DNA of 64,000 nucleotides from Rhodohalobacter mucosus (GTDB lineage: Bacteria > Bacteroidota > Rhodothermia > Balneolales > Balneolaceae), in contig NZ_QGGB01000006.1 in assembly GCF_003150675.1 (NCBI RefSeq), positions 1 through 64,000 of the forward strand, given 5' to 3'. Shown here piece by piece: positions 38,359 through 48,433 of this stretch (positions within the stretch are counted from its first letter, which is position 1; every line of letters starts with the position of its first letter). Below the pieces are notes generated by a model. That model was not told the origin of the DNA. It did no database searches and worked only from the letters and a program-made list of their open reading frames with translations. The translations under genes and the position numbers were made by a program.

Positions 38359-38994
38359 ATGAAGCTTACAACATCCGACTCCATACCGGCCAGCTACGAG
38401 CAGATGCAGGACAAAGAGCTCGTTCGACTTTTCAGAAAGAAAGACGACCAGCTTGCGTTCAGGGAACTGATGAACCGTCATCAGTCCAAGATCTACTCCT
38501 ACATCTTCAGCATGATTCAGAATCGTGAGGTGGCTAACGACATTTTTCAGGAGACCTTTACCAAGGTGATTACCAAAATGGATGACACCTACAATGAACA
38601 GGGTAAATGGATTGCCTGGGTGATGCGGATTGCACATAATGCAACAATTGATCATATAAGAAAACAAAAACGTTTTGTCGACGTTAGTAGCTCATACGAC
38701 AAAGAGTCGAAAACGGACTTTTACGATAGATTGCCCGACGAAGACTCTCCGAGTCAGCAGGAAAAGCTTGAGCTGGATGAATCCACGAGCAGTTTGCTGA
38801 AGCATATTTCCAATTTACCGGAAGAGCAGAGAACTGTGGTAATGCTGCGCCATTACTATGAGATGCCCTTCAAGGAAATTGCTGAAATGACCGGAGTTTC
38901 CATCAATACCGCACTGGGGCGGATGAGATACGCGCTGATCAATCTTCGTAAAATGTTCGATGAGGAACGTGAGAAGGAATCAAGCAATGTATGA
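38359..38994 (+). CDS. ECF-type RNA polymerase sigma factor
   Basis: The ATG at 38359 gives 211 residues; an in-frame GTG at 38332 is possible. Region 2 is visible (FRELMNRHQSKIYSYIFSMIQNREVANDIFQETF and WVMRIAHNATIDHIRKQKRF), and region 4 with a helix-turn-helix (LPEEQRTVVMLRHYYEMPFKEIAEMTGVSINTALGRMRYAL). The linker lacks region 3. It overlaps the next gene by 4 bases (ATGA), so that gene is probably its anti-sigma factor. Confidence 0.93.
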   Translation: MKLTTSDSIPASYEQMQDKELVRLFRKKDDQLAFRELMNRHQSKIYSYIFSMIQNREVANDIFQETFTKVITKMDDTYNEQGKWIAWVMRIAHNATIDHIRKQKRFVDVSSSYDKESKTDFYDRLPDEDSPSQQEKLELDESTSSLLKHISNLPEEQRTVVMLRHYYEMPFKEIAEMTGVSINTALGRMRYALINLRKMFDEEREKESSNV

Positions 38995-39605
38995 AGAATA
39001 ACAGGGATACCAACAGTATAACGTATCTGTTCAGTGAAATGGACCCTTCGGAGGAAGTGGAGTTTGAACGAAGCCTGAACGAAAATGAAAATCTGTTAAT
39101 AGAAGTAGAATCGTTCAGAAAGGTGACGGAACGTCTGAACGATCTTCCAAAAGTGGAACCGCCAAAAGAGGTTTGCGAATCGATTTACGCCATGGCGGCA
39201 AATCGACCCGCGAGCCGAAGTACGTGGCACAGGCCGATCTTCTACGCGGCGGCCGCTGTACTCTTTGCCGGATTCACCGCCACCGCATTGATCACAGATC
39301 CAGAAGAATCTTCTGCAGGTGCGGATCAGGCTGCCCAAGCATCCTCCTCCTACGGAACCGTTATGCAGGCACCTTCTGCCGATACCGGCTCACAGCTTAC
39401 CAATCAAACCAGTACCGTGAAACCGATGCCGTGGGTAGACAATAACGAGGTGATCCGGTTCAGCGACCGGATTGGCCAGACGGAGTCCGCTTCGTTCGAT
39501 TCCATATTCAGAAACAGCTACCAGCGGCTAACGCCCTTAACCGACTCAGACTCATTCCGCGGTATGCAGCGTCAGCTGCAGCTTACCGGTTCCCGTCCGC
39601 GATAA
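38991..39605 (+). CDS. Putative anti-sigma factor
   Basis: This 204-residue protein is translationally coupled to the ECF sigma gene. The N-terminal part has an anti-sigma-like pattern (LFSEMDPSEEVEFERSLNENENLLIEVESFR) without a zinc motif. One membrane helix lies at ~82-100 (PIFYAAAAVLFAGFTATALI), followed by a Ser/Thr-rich extracytoplasmic tail. The assignment rests mainly on gene order and topology. Confidence 0.7.
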   Translation: MKNNRDTNSITYLFSEMDPSEEVEFERSLNENENLLIEVESFRKVTERLNDLPKVEPPKEVCESIYAMAANRPASRSTWHRPIFYAAAAVLFAGFTATALITDPEESSAGADQAAQASSSYGTVMQAPSADTGSQLTNQTSTVKPMPWVDNNEVIRFSDRIGQTESASFDSIFRNSYQRLTPLTDSDSFRGMQRQLQLTGSRPR

Positions 39606-39765
39606 GAGCCTGCAGGGTACAGATTATATTAGAGCCGCAAGCATTGATAAATCAGTGATCTGTACACCTTTTCCACGGGCACATGTGAATAACTTCTTTT
39701 GTTTACCTATGTACTAGGGGTTATATTCATTTGCAATGTTCATCTAAACAGCACCTGTATACCGA

Positions 39766-40563
39766 ATGGGTAAAATAATCTCCATTGCCAACCAAAAGGG
39801 TGGCGTGGGCAAAACGACAACGGCTATTAATCTTGCGGCAAGCCTCGCCGCCATAGAGCATCCTACACTTATACTGGATATCGATCCGCAAAGCAACTCC
39901 ACAAGCGGCCTGGGTATAGAGCCGAAAACCGTCTCGAACTCGGTATATGAAGTGATGGTGGGAGGCGTGGACGTAATGAATGCCATTCGCGAAACCGAGC
40001 TTCCCTTTCTGGATTTGATTCCATCGCATATCAACCTGGTCGGGGCCGAAATAGAGATGGTTGACCGCAACCGGCGCGAGCGCATACTCGCCGACGCCAT
40101 TGAGCCGTTAAAGGAGAAATACGATTTTATCATCATTGACTGTCCGCCATCGCTGGGGCTTCTTACGATCAATGCGCTAACGGCCTCCGATTCGGTATTG
40201 ATACCGGTTCAATGTGAATATTTTGCGCTGGAAGGGCTTGGGCAGCTGCTCAATACGATAAAGATTGTGCGGCAGCACCTGAACCCGGATCTGGATATCG
40301 AGGGCGTACTGCTCACGATGTATGATACGCGCACACGATTGTCGAACCAGGTTGCCGAAGAGGTAAAGCGTTACTTTGACGACAGGGTGTTTTCATCCGT
40401 TATATCCAGAAATGTGCGCCTGGCCGAAGCGCCCAGTTTCGGCAAACCGGCGCTTCTGTACGATGCCACCAGTGTGGGGGCTAAAAACTATCTTTCGCTG
40501 GCACGCGAAATCATACAAAGGAATAAAAAGCTGTTTAAAAACAGCCCGGTTCTGTCGAAATAG
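39766..40563 (+). CDS. parA: Chromosome-partitioning ATPase ParA (Soj)
   Basis: This 265-residue protein has the deviant Walker A KGGVGKTT at ~11-18, [13 protein letters not shown] (~39-51) and Walker [19 protein letters not shown]. It lacks the N-terminal DNA-binding extension of plasmid type Ia ParA, so it is chromosomal Soj-type. It binds DNA non-specifically as an ATP dimer and drives segregation together with ParB. The gap upstream (39606-39765) should carry the promoter. Confidence 0.96.
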   Translation: MGKIISIANQKGGVGKTTTAINLAASLAAIEHPTLILDIDPQSNSTSGLGIEPKTVSNSVYEVMVGGVDVMNAIRETELPFLDLIPSHINLVGAEIEMVDRNRRERILADAIEPLKEKYDFIIIDCPPSLGLLTINALTASDSVLIPVQCEYFALEGLGQLLNTIKIVRQHLNPDLDIEGVLLTMYDTRTRLSNQVAEEVKRYFDDRVFSSVISRNVRLAEAPSFGKPALLYDATSVGAKNYLSLAREIIQRNKKLFKNSPVLSK

Positions 40564-40574
40564 AGGAGAGATTT

Positions 40575-41495
40575 ATGTCAAAAAAAGTGTTGGGCCGTGG
40601 TCTTGGAGCTTTCTTTCCTGAATACAATGAGGGAAATGAGGGTGATGAGAATGCGCCCGAAACAAAAACGGCCATCCCCATCGAGCCCGCCGAACGGGTA
40701 AACGTGGTTCTCAATATACCGGTTCAGCATATTCGTCCGAATCCGCATCAGCCCCGAAGTGATTTTAAGGAGGAAGCACTTGAAGAGCTGGCTTCATCCA
40801 TCCGTAAACACGGCCTGATACAGCCCATTACCGTTCGCTACCTGGGAGAAAAACGATTTGAGCTGATAAGCGGCGAGCGTCGGCTTCGTGCCAGTAAACT
40901 AGCAGGAATTGACGAAATACCCGCTTACATCCGGGAAGCAAACGATGAGCAGCTGATCTCCTTTGCACTGATCGAAAATATTCAGCGCGAGCAGCTGAAC
41001 CCGCTTGAAATTTCGCTGGGTTATCAACGGCTCATTGACGAGTGCGGGTATACACAGGGCGAGGTGGCTGAGCGAGTGGGTAAGAACCGCACCACGGTTA
41101 CCAATATGCTTCGCCTTCTTCAGCTGCCCGACTTTATCCAGGCCGCCCTGCGCGATGAACGCATCACAACGGGTCATGCCCGGGCTCTGATCAATCTGAA
41201 AAGCGAGGAAGATCAGAAGCGCCTCTTAAAACAGATCATTTCCAAATCACTCTCCGTTCGCCAGACAGAAAAAATGGTTCAGGCGTTTGACAAGAAGAAT
41301 GAAAAAACCGCCTCAGGGAAAAGCGGGAAAAAGAGTGCGGATCCTTTCCTGAATGAGATATCCAGAAGACTTCGCTCCAAACTGAGTACCCGCGTGCAAA
41401 TTAGTGCGAAAGGAAAAGGCGGCGAGATAAAAATTGAATACTACTCTGATGATGATCTGGAACGACTGATACAGATTTTCGATGAGATGGGTTAA
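40575..41495 (+). CDS. parB: Chromosome-partitioning protein ParB
   Basis: This 306-residue protein has GRGLGAFFPE at the N-terminus (ParA-contacting region), a CTPase/ParB nuclease-like domain with the GERRLRASKLAG motif, ENIQREQLNPLEIS, and the helix-turn-helix YTQGEVAERVGKNRTTVTNMLRLLQLP. The C-terminal dimerisation domain is present (ISRRLRSKLSTRVQI). It loads at parS sites; none was identified in this window. It follows parA by 11 bases, with GAGGAGA as ribosome-binding site. Confidence 0.96.
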   Translation: MSKKVLGRGLGAFFPEYNEGNEGDENAPETKTAIPIEPAERVNVVLNIPVQHIRPNPHQPRSDFKEEALEELASSIRKHGLIQPITVRYLGEKRFELISGERRLRASKLAGIDEIPAYIREANDEQLISFALIENIQREQLNPLEISLGYQRLIDECGYTQGEVAERVGKNRTTVTNMLRLLQLPDFIQAALRDERITTGHARALINLKSEEDQKRLLKQIISKSLSVRQTEKMVQAFDKKNEKTASGKSGKKSADPFLNEISRRLRSKLSTRVQISAKGKGGEIKIEYYSDDDLERLIQIFDEMG

Positions 41496-42135
41496 AATCA
41501 ACACGTTCATGATGATTTGCCTGTTTGCCGCATTGCCGGCAAGTGCGCAGACATCCCCGGGCGAACAGGAGTTGCTCCCGGTGCAGCAGCATTTTATGAA
41601 CCGGGTGGCCGGATCCGCCTATTCTGACATGCTTGAACTGCCCGATACTACGGATACGGTGCGCGAGACCTTTCCTTCGCCAAAATCCGTGATGTTTAAA
41701 TCGATGATGATTCCCGGATGGGGGCAAATCGAAAACCGGCAGGCCTGGAAAGTGCCTATTGTTTACGGTTTGTTTGCCGGAGTTGGGTATTATACCTACT
41801 ATTTGAATGGGCAGTATCAGGACTACCGCGCCGCCTACTACAACAGCTTTTCGGAGAATACCGACCAGCGGTTTGGCCCGACGCCGGTGAGGCTGCAGGG
41901 TGTAAACCGGTCGCAGCTGCAATCGAACCGAAACAGCCTGCGGAACAGGCGTGATTTTATGGCCATTGTATTTTTGTTGGCCTACGGTTTAAACGCGGTG
42001 GATGCCTATGTTTTTGCCCACATGCGCAGTTTTGACGTATCCGACGATTTAACCGCCCGAACGTTGCTGAGCCCGGATCTGCTTGCGGACGGCTCGCCGG
42101 GTATTACACTTTCGATATCACTTTCAAAAAAGTAG
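41482..42135 (+). CDS. DUF5683-type membrane protein
   Basis: This 217-residue protein has a signal peptide (MRWVKINTFMMICLFAALPASAQ) and the DUF5683 pattern: KSMMIPGWGQIENRQAWKVPIVYG, then two or three hydrophobic segments and LAYGLNAVDAYVFAHM. It overlaps the end of parB by 14 bases. parAB followed by this family is a recurring arrangement in Bacteroidota. Function is unknown. Confidence 0.85.
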   Translation: MRWVKINTFMMICLFAALPASAQTSPGEQELLPVQQHFMNRVAGSAYSDMLELPDTTDTVRETFPSPKSVMFKSMMIPGWGQIENRQAWKVPIVYGLFAGVGYYTYYLNGQYQDYRAAYYNSFSENTDQRFGPTPVRLQGVNRSQLQSNRNSLRNRRDFMAIVFLLAYGLNAVDAYVFAHMRSFDVSDDLTARTLLSPDLLADGSPGITLSISLSKK

Positions 42136-42141
42136 CATACC

Positions 42142-42855
42142 ATGCCAGCACCAGAATTTTTATCCGAAAACGAAAGACCCTCCGATCATTTTGAATCGGA
42201 AAGCAACCAGGATCTATGGAGCATATTCAAAATCATGGGGGAGTTCGTAGACGGCTATGACAAGCTGTTGCGAATAGGTCCCTGTATCTCCGTATTTGGA
42301 TCGGCACGGCTGAAACCGGGCAGCAGATACTATGATATGGCCATCAAGACGGCTGAAATGATCACAGAAAACGGATTTGGCGTGATCACAGGCGGAGGGC
42401 CAGGAATTATGGAGGCGGGCAACCGCGGTGCGCACAACAAAGGAGGTAAATCCGTGGGACTCGGTATTGAATTGCCCTTTGAACAGGGTACAAATGAATT
42501 TGTCCATCCCAAGTATGAGATCAACTTCAAGTACTTTTTTGTAAGGAAAGTGATGTTTGTGAAATATGCGCAGGGGTTCATCGTTTTTCCCGGAGGATTT
42601 GGAACGCTGGATGAACTGTTTGAGACGCTGACATTGATCCAGACGAATAAAATTAAGAGAATTCCAATTGTAATGGTGGGTACCGACTATTGGTCAGGCC
42701 TGGTTGGCTGGATTAAAACCCAGCTCATAGAAAACGGCCTGATCAGCCCTGAGGACGCTGAACTCTTCTTTTTGACCGATGATCATGAAGAAGCAGTACG
42801 CCATGTTTGCGAATTTTACAGGAAACAAAAGCCGGAACCCAACTTTTCCTACTAG
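42142..42855 (+). CDS. LOG-family protein (TIGR00730 type)
   Basis: This 237-residue Rossmann-fold protein has SVFGSARLKPGSRYY, GVITGGGPGIMEAGNRGA and the LOG motif PGGFGTLDELFETLTLIQTNK. Relatives cleave nucleotide 5'-monophosphates to free base and ribose 5-phosphate, including cytokinin riboside monophosphates in some organisms. Lysine-decarboxylase labels for this family are incorrect. It starts 6 bases after the DUF5683 gene. Confidence 0.87.
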   Translation: MPAPEFLSENERPSDHFESESNQDLWSIFKIMGEFVDGYDKLLRIGPCISVFGSARLKPGSRYYDMAIKTAEMITENGFGVITGGGPGIMEAGNRGAHNKGGKSVGLGIELPFEQGTNEFVHPKYEINFKYFFVRKVMFVKYAQGFIVFPGGFGTLDELFETLTLIQTNKIKRIPIVMVGTDYWSGLVGWIKTQLIENGLISPEDAELFFLTDDHEEAVRHVCEFYRKQKPEPNFSY

Positions 42856-42974
42856 GAAACTTTTATATCCGAACAGAGTTTTTAATAAAGAAACAGGCTT
42901 TAGTGATTTTGTGTTTAAATTTTCATTAAGTTAAGCCCGTTTCATTGCATAGTAACCAATCAAAACAGATCACC

Positions 42975-44006
42975 ATGAAATCTTTTAAACTTCTTGTATC
43001 GCTGTTTGCTGTAGTTACGCTTACGCTGGTAGCAGCAGATCAATCTCATGCACAGGACGACGCTCGTGCAGCAGCTATTCAACTTTATAACCAGGCTCAG
43101 GAACAAGCCGGCAGCGGTAATTTTACAAATGCCATGGGGCTGTTTCGCGATGCTCTTGATGTAGCCCGCGAAAACAATATCGATGATATTGTAACCCTTA
43201 TCGAAGAAACCCTACCGAAAGTAGCCAGAAGCCGTGCATCCAGCGCTTACCGGGATTATCAGCAGCAGCGAACGCGTGATAACGCAACCACTGCGCTCGA
43301 ATATTTCTCTGAAGCTCAGGAGGTGGGCCAGGAGTTTGGTGATCAGGAAGTGGTTCAGCAGGCAACGGCCGCCATTCCGCAGCTGCACTATATCCGATCC
43401 ATCCACGAATTCCGTGATGAGGATTATGCAGCGGCCATGGAAGATCTGGATACCGCTATCGAACTTAACGGTAACTATGCTGTAGCATACTACCAGAAAG
43501 CGGTGGTCAGCAAAGCGATGAACCCTACCGATGTAGATGGGTTTATGCAGTGGTACGACCAGGCAATTGAGGTTGCACAGCGTGTAAACGATACGCGTAC
43601 ACTCAACAACTCGCGTGAGGGTGCTGCAGATGAGCTCATTTTCAGAGCGGTTACGCTGAAAGACGAGCGCCGCTACGACAGGGCTATCGAGCTGCTGAAC
43701 CGGGTTGAGAATTATGAGTCGCAGTCTGCGGATGCCCATTACAGGCTGGCGGAAATCCATAACCTGAGAGGCAACTGGGATGAGGCTCTGAACGAAGCCC
43801 GAATGGCGCTTGACTATGAAAGCGGCGGTGTGACCGATAAAGCGAAAATCTATTTTGAGCTCGGTATGGCGTATAAAGGACTGGGCCAGAAAGAAAATGC
43901 ATGCAGTGCGTTTGAAAATGCCCGCTACGGCGACTTTACCGATCCCGCCAATCATGAGCTTCAGTTTGAGCTGAAGTGCGAAGGCCATACGCCAACCGGC
44001 AGGTAG
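42975..44006 (+). CDS. Secreted TPR protein
   Basis: The ATG at 42975 gives 343 residues with a signal peptide (MKSFKLLVSLFAVVTLTLVAADQSHAQ). The mature protein is built of tetratricopeptide repeats (for example EQAGSGNFTNAMGLFRDAL, DEDYAAAMEDLDTAIEL, NWDEALNEARMALDYE). A role as periplasmic scaffold or in outer-membrane assembly is plausible. No enzymatic motif is seen. A strong terminator follows. Confidence 0.8.
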   Translation: MKSFKLLVSLFAVVTLTLVAADQSHAQDDARAAAIQLYNQAQEQAGSGNFTNAMGLFRDALDVARENNIDDIVTLIEETLPKVARSRASSAYRDYQQQRTRDNATTALEYFSEAQEVGQEFGDQEVVQQATAAIPQLHYIRSIHEFRDEDYAAAMEDLDTAIELNGNYAVAYYQKAVVSKAMNPTDVDGFMQWYDQAIEVAQRVNDTRTLNNSREGAADELIFRAVTLKDERRYDRAIELLNRVENYESQSADAHYRLAEIHNLRGNWDEALNEARMALDYESGGVTDKAKIYFELGMAYKGLGQKENACSAFENARYGDFTDPANHELQFELKCEGHTPTGR

Positions 44007-44031
44007 ATTAACCGGAAGAATTGACGATTTT

Positions 44032-44062
44032 AAAAAGCCCTCATGTTGAGGGCTTTTTTTTT
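44032..44062 (+). terminator. Intrinsic terminator
   Basis: AAAAAGCCCTC pairs with GAGGGCTTTTT across a four-base loop and ends in a run of nine Ts, 25 bases after the TPR gene stop. It shields the EamA gene from read-through. Confidence 0.88.
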
Positions 44063-44108
44063 GAGATATTGTTTGCTAACCGATACCATTGGAATAAATG
44101 CTACATTT

Positions 44109-45020
44109 ATGAGACAAACCAATGCCCTGCCAACGGTGATGGTGGGTGGGGCAGCCGCGTTATGGGGCTGCATCGGCATCTTTACGGAGTATCTGTCCGA
44201 CGGGGGGTTCACTTCGCTCCAGATCGTGACGCTCCGCGCGGCAATGGCGGCCATTCTGCTGTTTTTCATTCTGTGGCTGCGCGATCCGTCGCTGCTGCGA
44301 ATTCGTCTGGCCGACTATCGCTATTTCATTGGAACCGGCATACTGAGCGTTACCTTTTTCAACTGGTGCTATTTTACGGCCATCAACGTCACGTCGCTGT
44401 CGGTGGCGGTGATCCTGCTCTATACGGGACCTGCGTTCGTCATATTATTGTCTGCGCTGCTGTTCCGGGAGAAAATTACTCCCCGCAAAGCCGTATCGCT
44501 AGCTCTCACCTTTGCGGGTGTAGTGCTGGTTACGGGAGTATTTCCGGCAGGTTTTTCAGAGTTTTCATTTTACGGAATCCTGGTAGGCCTGGGGTCCGGC
44601 TTCGGCTATGCACTCTACAGCATCTTCAGCAAGTTTGCACTGGAAAAGTTCCGGCCTCTTACCATCATCTTTTACACTTTTCTGTTTGCATCACTTTTTC
44701 TGATCCCCTTCACACTGATCGTGGGTCCGGAGTGGCCGTCTCAAACATTTACCCCGGAGAGCTTTGGGGTGGTATTGGGCATGGGGATTTTCCCAACCGT
44801 ACTTGCCTACCTTCTCTATACCGAAGGCCTTAACAGGATGGAGGCGGGCAGCGCCTCCATTACCGCAATGATTGAACCTGCTACGGCAGCCACCCTCGGA
44901 ATTATGCTGTTCGGTGAACAGATCAGGATACTGCAGGTGATGGGTATCCTGCTGGTTCTTTTTTCCGTTTCTGCACTGTATGTAAATGTGGGCAGTAAAG
45001 AGAAGCGCACCAGGGCGTAA
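44109..45020 (+). CDS. EamA-family (DMT) transporter
   Basis: The ATG at 44109 gives 303 residues. Upstream in-frame starts lie inside or just after the terminator. There are ten predicted membrane helices in two EamA halves, with the typical GAAALWGCIGIFTEYL start and FPTVLAYLLYTEGLNRMEAGSASITAMIEPATAATLG near the end of the second half. It is a drug/metabolite exporter type; substrate unknown. Confidence 0.9.
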   Translation: MRQTNALPTVMVGGAAALWGCIGIFTEYLSDGGFTSLQIVTLRAAMAAILLFFILWLRDPSLLRIRLADYRYFIGTGILSVTFFNWCYFTAINVTSLSVAVILLYTGPAFVILLSALLFREKITPRKAVSLALTFAGVVLVTGVFPAGFSEFSFYGILVGLGSGFGYALYSIFSKFALEKFRPLTIIFYTFLFASLFLIPFTLIVGPEWPSQTFTPESFGVVLGMGIFPTVLAYLLYTEGLNRMEAGSASITAMIEPATAATLGIMLFGEQIRILQVMGILLVLFSVSALYVNVGSKEKRTRA

Positions 45021-45140
45021 ACTCTCGGCAGAAAGTCGTGAAATCTCACAAATTTCTTTCTCATTGCAGCGAACTTGGCTATCTTTTTGCCGATATAAAA
45101 ACCTGCCAAAACATGCTTTTTCAACGTACAAAACCATTCT

Positions 45141-47138
45141 ATGTCTGACGAACTTACCCGGCGCTGCGTAAACACACTCCGAACCCTTTCAATGGATGCT
45201 GTTCAGGCGGCCAACTCCGGTCATCCGGGTATGCCTATGGGAATGGCGGATGCAGCCTACGTGCTCTGGACCAAATTTCTGAAACACAATCCCAATAACC
45301 CCGATTGGTCAGACCGTGACCGTTTTGTTCTGTCTGCAGGCCACGGCTCCATGCTGCTCTACTCCCTGCTGCACCTTACCGGCTATGACGTTCCCATGGA
45401 GGAACTGAAAAACTTTCGTCAGCTTGGCAGTATCACACCGGGGCATCCCGAATACGGATTAACGCCCGGCGTAGAGACCACGACCGGTCCCCTCGGACAG
45501 GGATTTGCAACCGGTGTGGGAATGGCGATGGCCGAAGCGCACCTGGCAGCCACTTTCAATAAAGAGTCGCACAAACTGGTTGATCATTTTACCTATGCGA
45601 TTGTGAGTGACGGCGACCTGATGGAGGGAATTTCACATGAAGCGGCTTCCCTTGCGGGACACCTGAAGCTGAACAAACTGATCTACCTCTACGACTCGAA
45701 CAACATCTCGATCGACGGGTCCACGGATCTCGCATTCTCCGACAATACGAAGCAGCGTTTTGAGGCGTACGGCTGGGACGTGCAGGTTGTGGACGGGCAT
45801 GATCATTCGGAGATTGCATCGGCCATCCGCCACGCACAAACCACCGAAACCCCGTCGCTCATTGAGTGCCGGACCCATATCGGATACGGCAGCCCCAATA
45901 AGCAGGATTCTGCCTCTTCGCACGGATCCCCACTGGGAGAGGAAGAGGTGCGTCTTACAAAAGAGCAGCTTGGTGAGGATCCGGATAAAACTTTTTTTGT
46001 TGCCGACGACGTGCGGGATGTGTACAGACAGGCGCTGGCCGCCGGTGAGAAGGCAGAATCGGAGTGGAATGCACTGCTGAAGGACTATGGCAAGGTGTAT
46101 CCGGTTGACGGCGCAACCTACCTGGACTACATAAAACGGGAACTGCCCGAACACTGGGAAGAGGTACTGCCCGTATTTGAAGCCGACAGCAAGGGCATGG
46201 CGTCACGTAAGGCCTCCGGTGCTGTGATCAACGAAATTGCAAAACATCTGTTCAACATGGTTGGCGGCTCGGCAGACCTCACGGGAAGCAACAACACCGA
46301 GTTGTTTAACAAGGGCATTTTCAGTGCAGCCGACTACAGCGGCAGGAATGTGCACTACGGTGTACGCGAGCACGCGATGGGCGCTGCGCTCAACGGCATG
46401 GCGCTCCACGGCGGCATCATCCCGTTCGGAGGCACGTTCCTGGTTTTCAGCGACTACAACAAACCGGCGATTCGGATTGCGGGCCTCTCGGGTATCCCCT
46501 CAATTTTTGTATTTACGCACGACAGCATCGGGCTGGGAGAAGACGGCCCCACGCATCAGCCGATTGAGCATCTTGCCGCTCTCCGGGCTATGCCGAATGT
46601 GAATGTGCTGCGACCGGCCGATGCAAACGAAACCGCCTATGCCTGGAAAAGCGCAATTGAAAAAGACGACGGTCCGTCGCTCCTGGTGCTTACCCGTCAG
46701 AACCTGCCGACAGTTGACCGCAGCGTTTATGCAGACGCCTCCGGAGCAGAGCATGGTGGCTATACACTCAAAAAAGAGTCGGGCAGCACGCCTGAGCTCA
46801 TCCTGATAGCCACCGGGTCGGAGGTTCAGCTGGCGCTGGAGGCCGCTGAAAAACTGGAAGAACAAGGGCGGTCGGTTCGCGTGGTGAGCATGCCGTGCTG
46901 GGAGCTCTTTGAAGATCAGCCCCCCGCTTACCGTGAAGGGGTGTTGCCTGCTGCGGTGACCAAACGGATCTCGATAGAAGCGGCTGCCACGCTCGGCTGG
47001 CACAAATGGACAGGCAGCGAGGGAATCGTAATGGGAATCGACCGGTACGGCGAATCAGCTCCTTACCAGGATGTATACGGGCACCTGGGGCTTACGGTGG
47101 AGAAAATCCTTGAGAATGCGGATAAGCTGCTTGGTTAA
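45141..47138 (+). CDS. tkt: Transketolase
   Basis: This 665-residue thiamine-diphosphate enzyme has [21 protein letters not shown] at the N-terminus, [17 protein letters not shown], the ThDP motif [33 protein letters not shown] and the pyrimidine domain [20 protein letters not shown] with [14 protein letters not shown]. It moves two-carbon units in the non-oxidative pentose phosphate pathway. Length is standard. Confidence 0.97.
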   Translation: MSDELTRRCVNTLRTLSMDAVQAANSGHPGMPMGMADAAYVLWTKFLKHNPNNPDWSDRDRFVLSAGHGSMLLYSLLHLTGYDVPMEELKNFRQLGSITPGHPEYGLTPGVETTTGPLGQGFATGVGMAMAEAHLAATFNKESHKLVDHFTYAIVSDGDLMEGISHEAASLAGHLKLNKLIYLYDSNNISIDGSTDLAFSDNTKQRFEAYGWDVQVVDGHDHSEIASAIRHAQTTETPSLIECRTHIGYGSPNKQDSASSHGSPLGEEEVRLTKEQLGEDPDKTFFVADDVRDVYRQALAAGEKAESEWNALLKDYGKVYPVDGATYLDYIKRELPEHWEEVLPVFEADSKGMASRKASGAVINEIAKHLFNMVGGSADLTGSNNTELFNKGIFSAADYSGRNVHYGVREHAMGAALNGMALHGGIIPFGGTFLVFSDYNKPAIRIAGLSGIPSIFVFTHDSIGLGEDGPTHQPIEHLAALRAMPNVNVLRPADANETAYAWKSAIEKDDGPSLLVLTRQNLPTVDRSVYADASGAEHGGYTLKKESGSTPELILIATGSEVQLALEAAEKLEEQGRSVRVVSMPCWELFEDQPPAYREGVLPAAVTKRISIEAAATLGWHKWTGSEGIVMGIDRYGESAPYQDVYGHLGLTVEKILENADKLLG

Positions 47139-47146
47139 GATGTGGG

Positions 47147-47203
47147 TCAAGAGTGTCCCTCCGTCAACCGAAATGGGGACACTTTGCAACAAACTCCCAC
47201 CCA
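47147..47203. repeat. Fragment of the MITE-like family
   Basis: The gap between transketolase and the convergent phosphatase gene holds AGTGTCCCTCCGTC and GGGGACACTTTGCAACAAACTC, matching the right-hand part of the 17054 element. No inverted ends remain. Confidence 0.5.
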
Positions 47204-47218
47204 TCGAACATGCGGCGG

Positions 47219-48364
47219 TTAGCCGAGCGTTTGACGCGGTTCATTTTTGTGAACGGTGGTAAACGTAATATCGTCGAGAGGCTGCTGATTACCCATAAAG
47301 AGCTCAATGGATGACTGAATCTTCTGGGTGATCGTTTTTGCGTGGAGGGATCCGTAGATCGACAGAATACCGTCCAGTTTATTCTCACCGTACTCTTCCT
47401 GTTTGTCGTTTCGCAGCTCAACCAGTCCGTCGGTGTAGAGAAGCAGGCTGTCGCCCGGATCGAACTGGAACTTTTTCTCCACCAGCTTTTTGCGGAGCAT
47501 TGTGGTGGAGGTCATTCCCAGTGCAAACCCGTCCGTATCAAGCCGGAATGTACTGTCGTGTTTTTTGCTGTAAACAAGCGGGATGTTGTGGCCTGCACGT
47601 GAAAAGATGAAGTGATCCGCATCCTTCGGAAAATAGGCGGCACATGCGGTGACAAAGGTTTTGTCGGTTTTATTGGATTTTACGTAGTCGTTCAGCTCAA
47701 GGAAAAGTTCTTTGGGGCTGGGATGCATCTTTTTGATGAGGAGATGCACCAGCGCCTGAATTCTCACCATGTAAAGGGCTGCGCTCATACCCTTGCCCGA
47801 TACATCCGCAATGATCACATACATGCCCTTTTCGGTTTCAATGATATCCACATAATCGCCGCCCACTTCCTGTGCGGTGGCTGCGAACGAACAGGTTTCA
47901 AGGCGGCCTGCCTTTACCTCGGAAGGAGGGAGGAGGCTCAGCTGAATATCGCGCGCAAAATCGAGCTCTTTCTGAACATCCGATTTTTCGAGCAGCTCGA
48001 TCAGCAGAATTACCATGAGTGCCAGGAAGGCAACGGGCAGCAGAAACGCCTGACCGATTCCGAAAAACGAGAGCAGAAAGTGGGATGCAAAGCTGAGCAG
48101 GGCTACCCCGAACACCAGCCGGCGTACGGGATTCAGCCGCTTGGTGAGTGCCGCAAGGAGGCTCAGAAATTTCTGAAATACGGGTATTTTTGCCGGCGGG
48201 ATGTTGGGATTGGTCTCACGGAGAGCATCCGAGTAGAGCTTCTTGAGCCGCTCCGAATCGGACTGAAATTCCTGTCCCAGCTGACGGGAGGTCATACCCG
48301 ATACATACTCCCGGTAGAAGGTCTTTGTATTGTAGGATGTTCGCGCTTCGTTTTTTAATGCCAT
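47219..48364 (-). CDS. SpoIIE/RsbU-type PP2C phosphatase
   Basis: This 381-residue protein has an N-terminal cytoplasmic helical region, two adjacent membrane helices (~85-130) and a PPM-type serine phosphatase domain. Metal-binding motifs are EVGGDYVDI, VIIADVSGKGMSAALYMV and LLLYTDGLVELRND. It lacks a recognisable sensory PAS or GAF domain. It probably dephosphorylates a STAS anti-anti-sigma protein, so it is a plausible distant partner of the STAS/ATPase genes at 4.8-6.5 kb; that link is inferred. Confidence 0.88.
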   Translation of the reverse strand: MALKNEARTSYNTKTFYREYVSGMTSRQLGQEFQSDSERLKKLYSDALRETNPNIPPAKIPVFQKFLSLLAALTKRLNPVRRLVFGVALLSFASHFLLSFFGIGQAFLLPVAFLALMVILLIELLEKSDVQKELDFARDIQLSLLPPSEVKAGRLETCSFAATAQEVGGDYVDIIETEKGMYVIIADVSGKGMSAALYMVRIQALVHLLIKKMHPSPKELFLELNDYVKSNKTDKTFVTACAAYFPKDADHFIFSRAGHNIPLVYSKKHDSTFRLDTDGFALGMTSTTMLRKKLVEKKFQFDPGDSLLLYTDGLVELRNDKQEEYGENKLDGILSIYGSLHAKTITQKIQSSIELFMGNQQPLDDITFTTVHKNEPRQTLG

Positions 48365-48433
48365 CGGCTAATCTGTTGATAAGAATGTGAATTGTGATTC
48401 ACTACGGATCTGAAAGATAAAAGTTGTCAGTTT

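Noticed and set aside
39660-39765. DnaA-box-like words (TTTTCCACG, TGTGAATAA) upstream of parA, suggesting oriC
   Set aside because: Both differ from the consensus TTATCCACA, there are only two, and no dnaA or dnaN gene is present. No parS-like GTTTCACGTGAAAC site was found by eye either.
42142-42855. Lysine decarboxylase
   Set aside because: The PGGFGTLDELFE motif belongs to LOG-type phosphoribohydrolases; the decarboxylase name is a known misannotation of this family.
44021-44833. 270-codon frame overlapping the EamA transporter gene
   Set aside because: It begins inside an intrinsic terminator and is a +1 shadow of a normal EamA gene with ten membrane helices.
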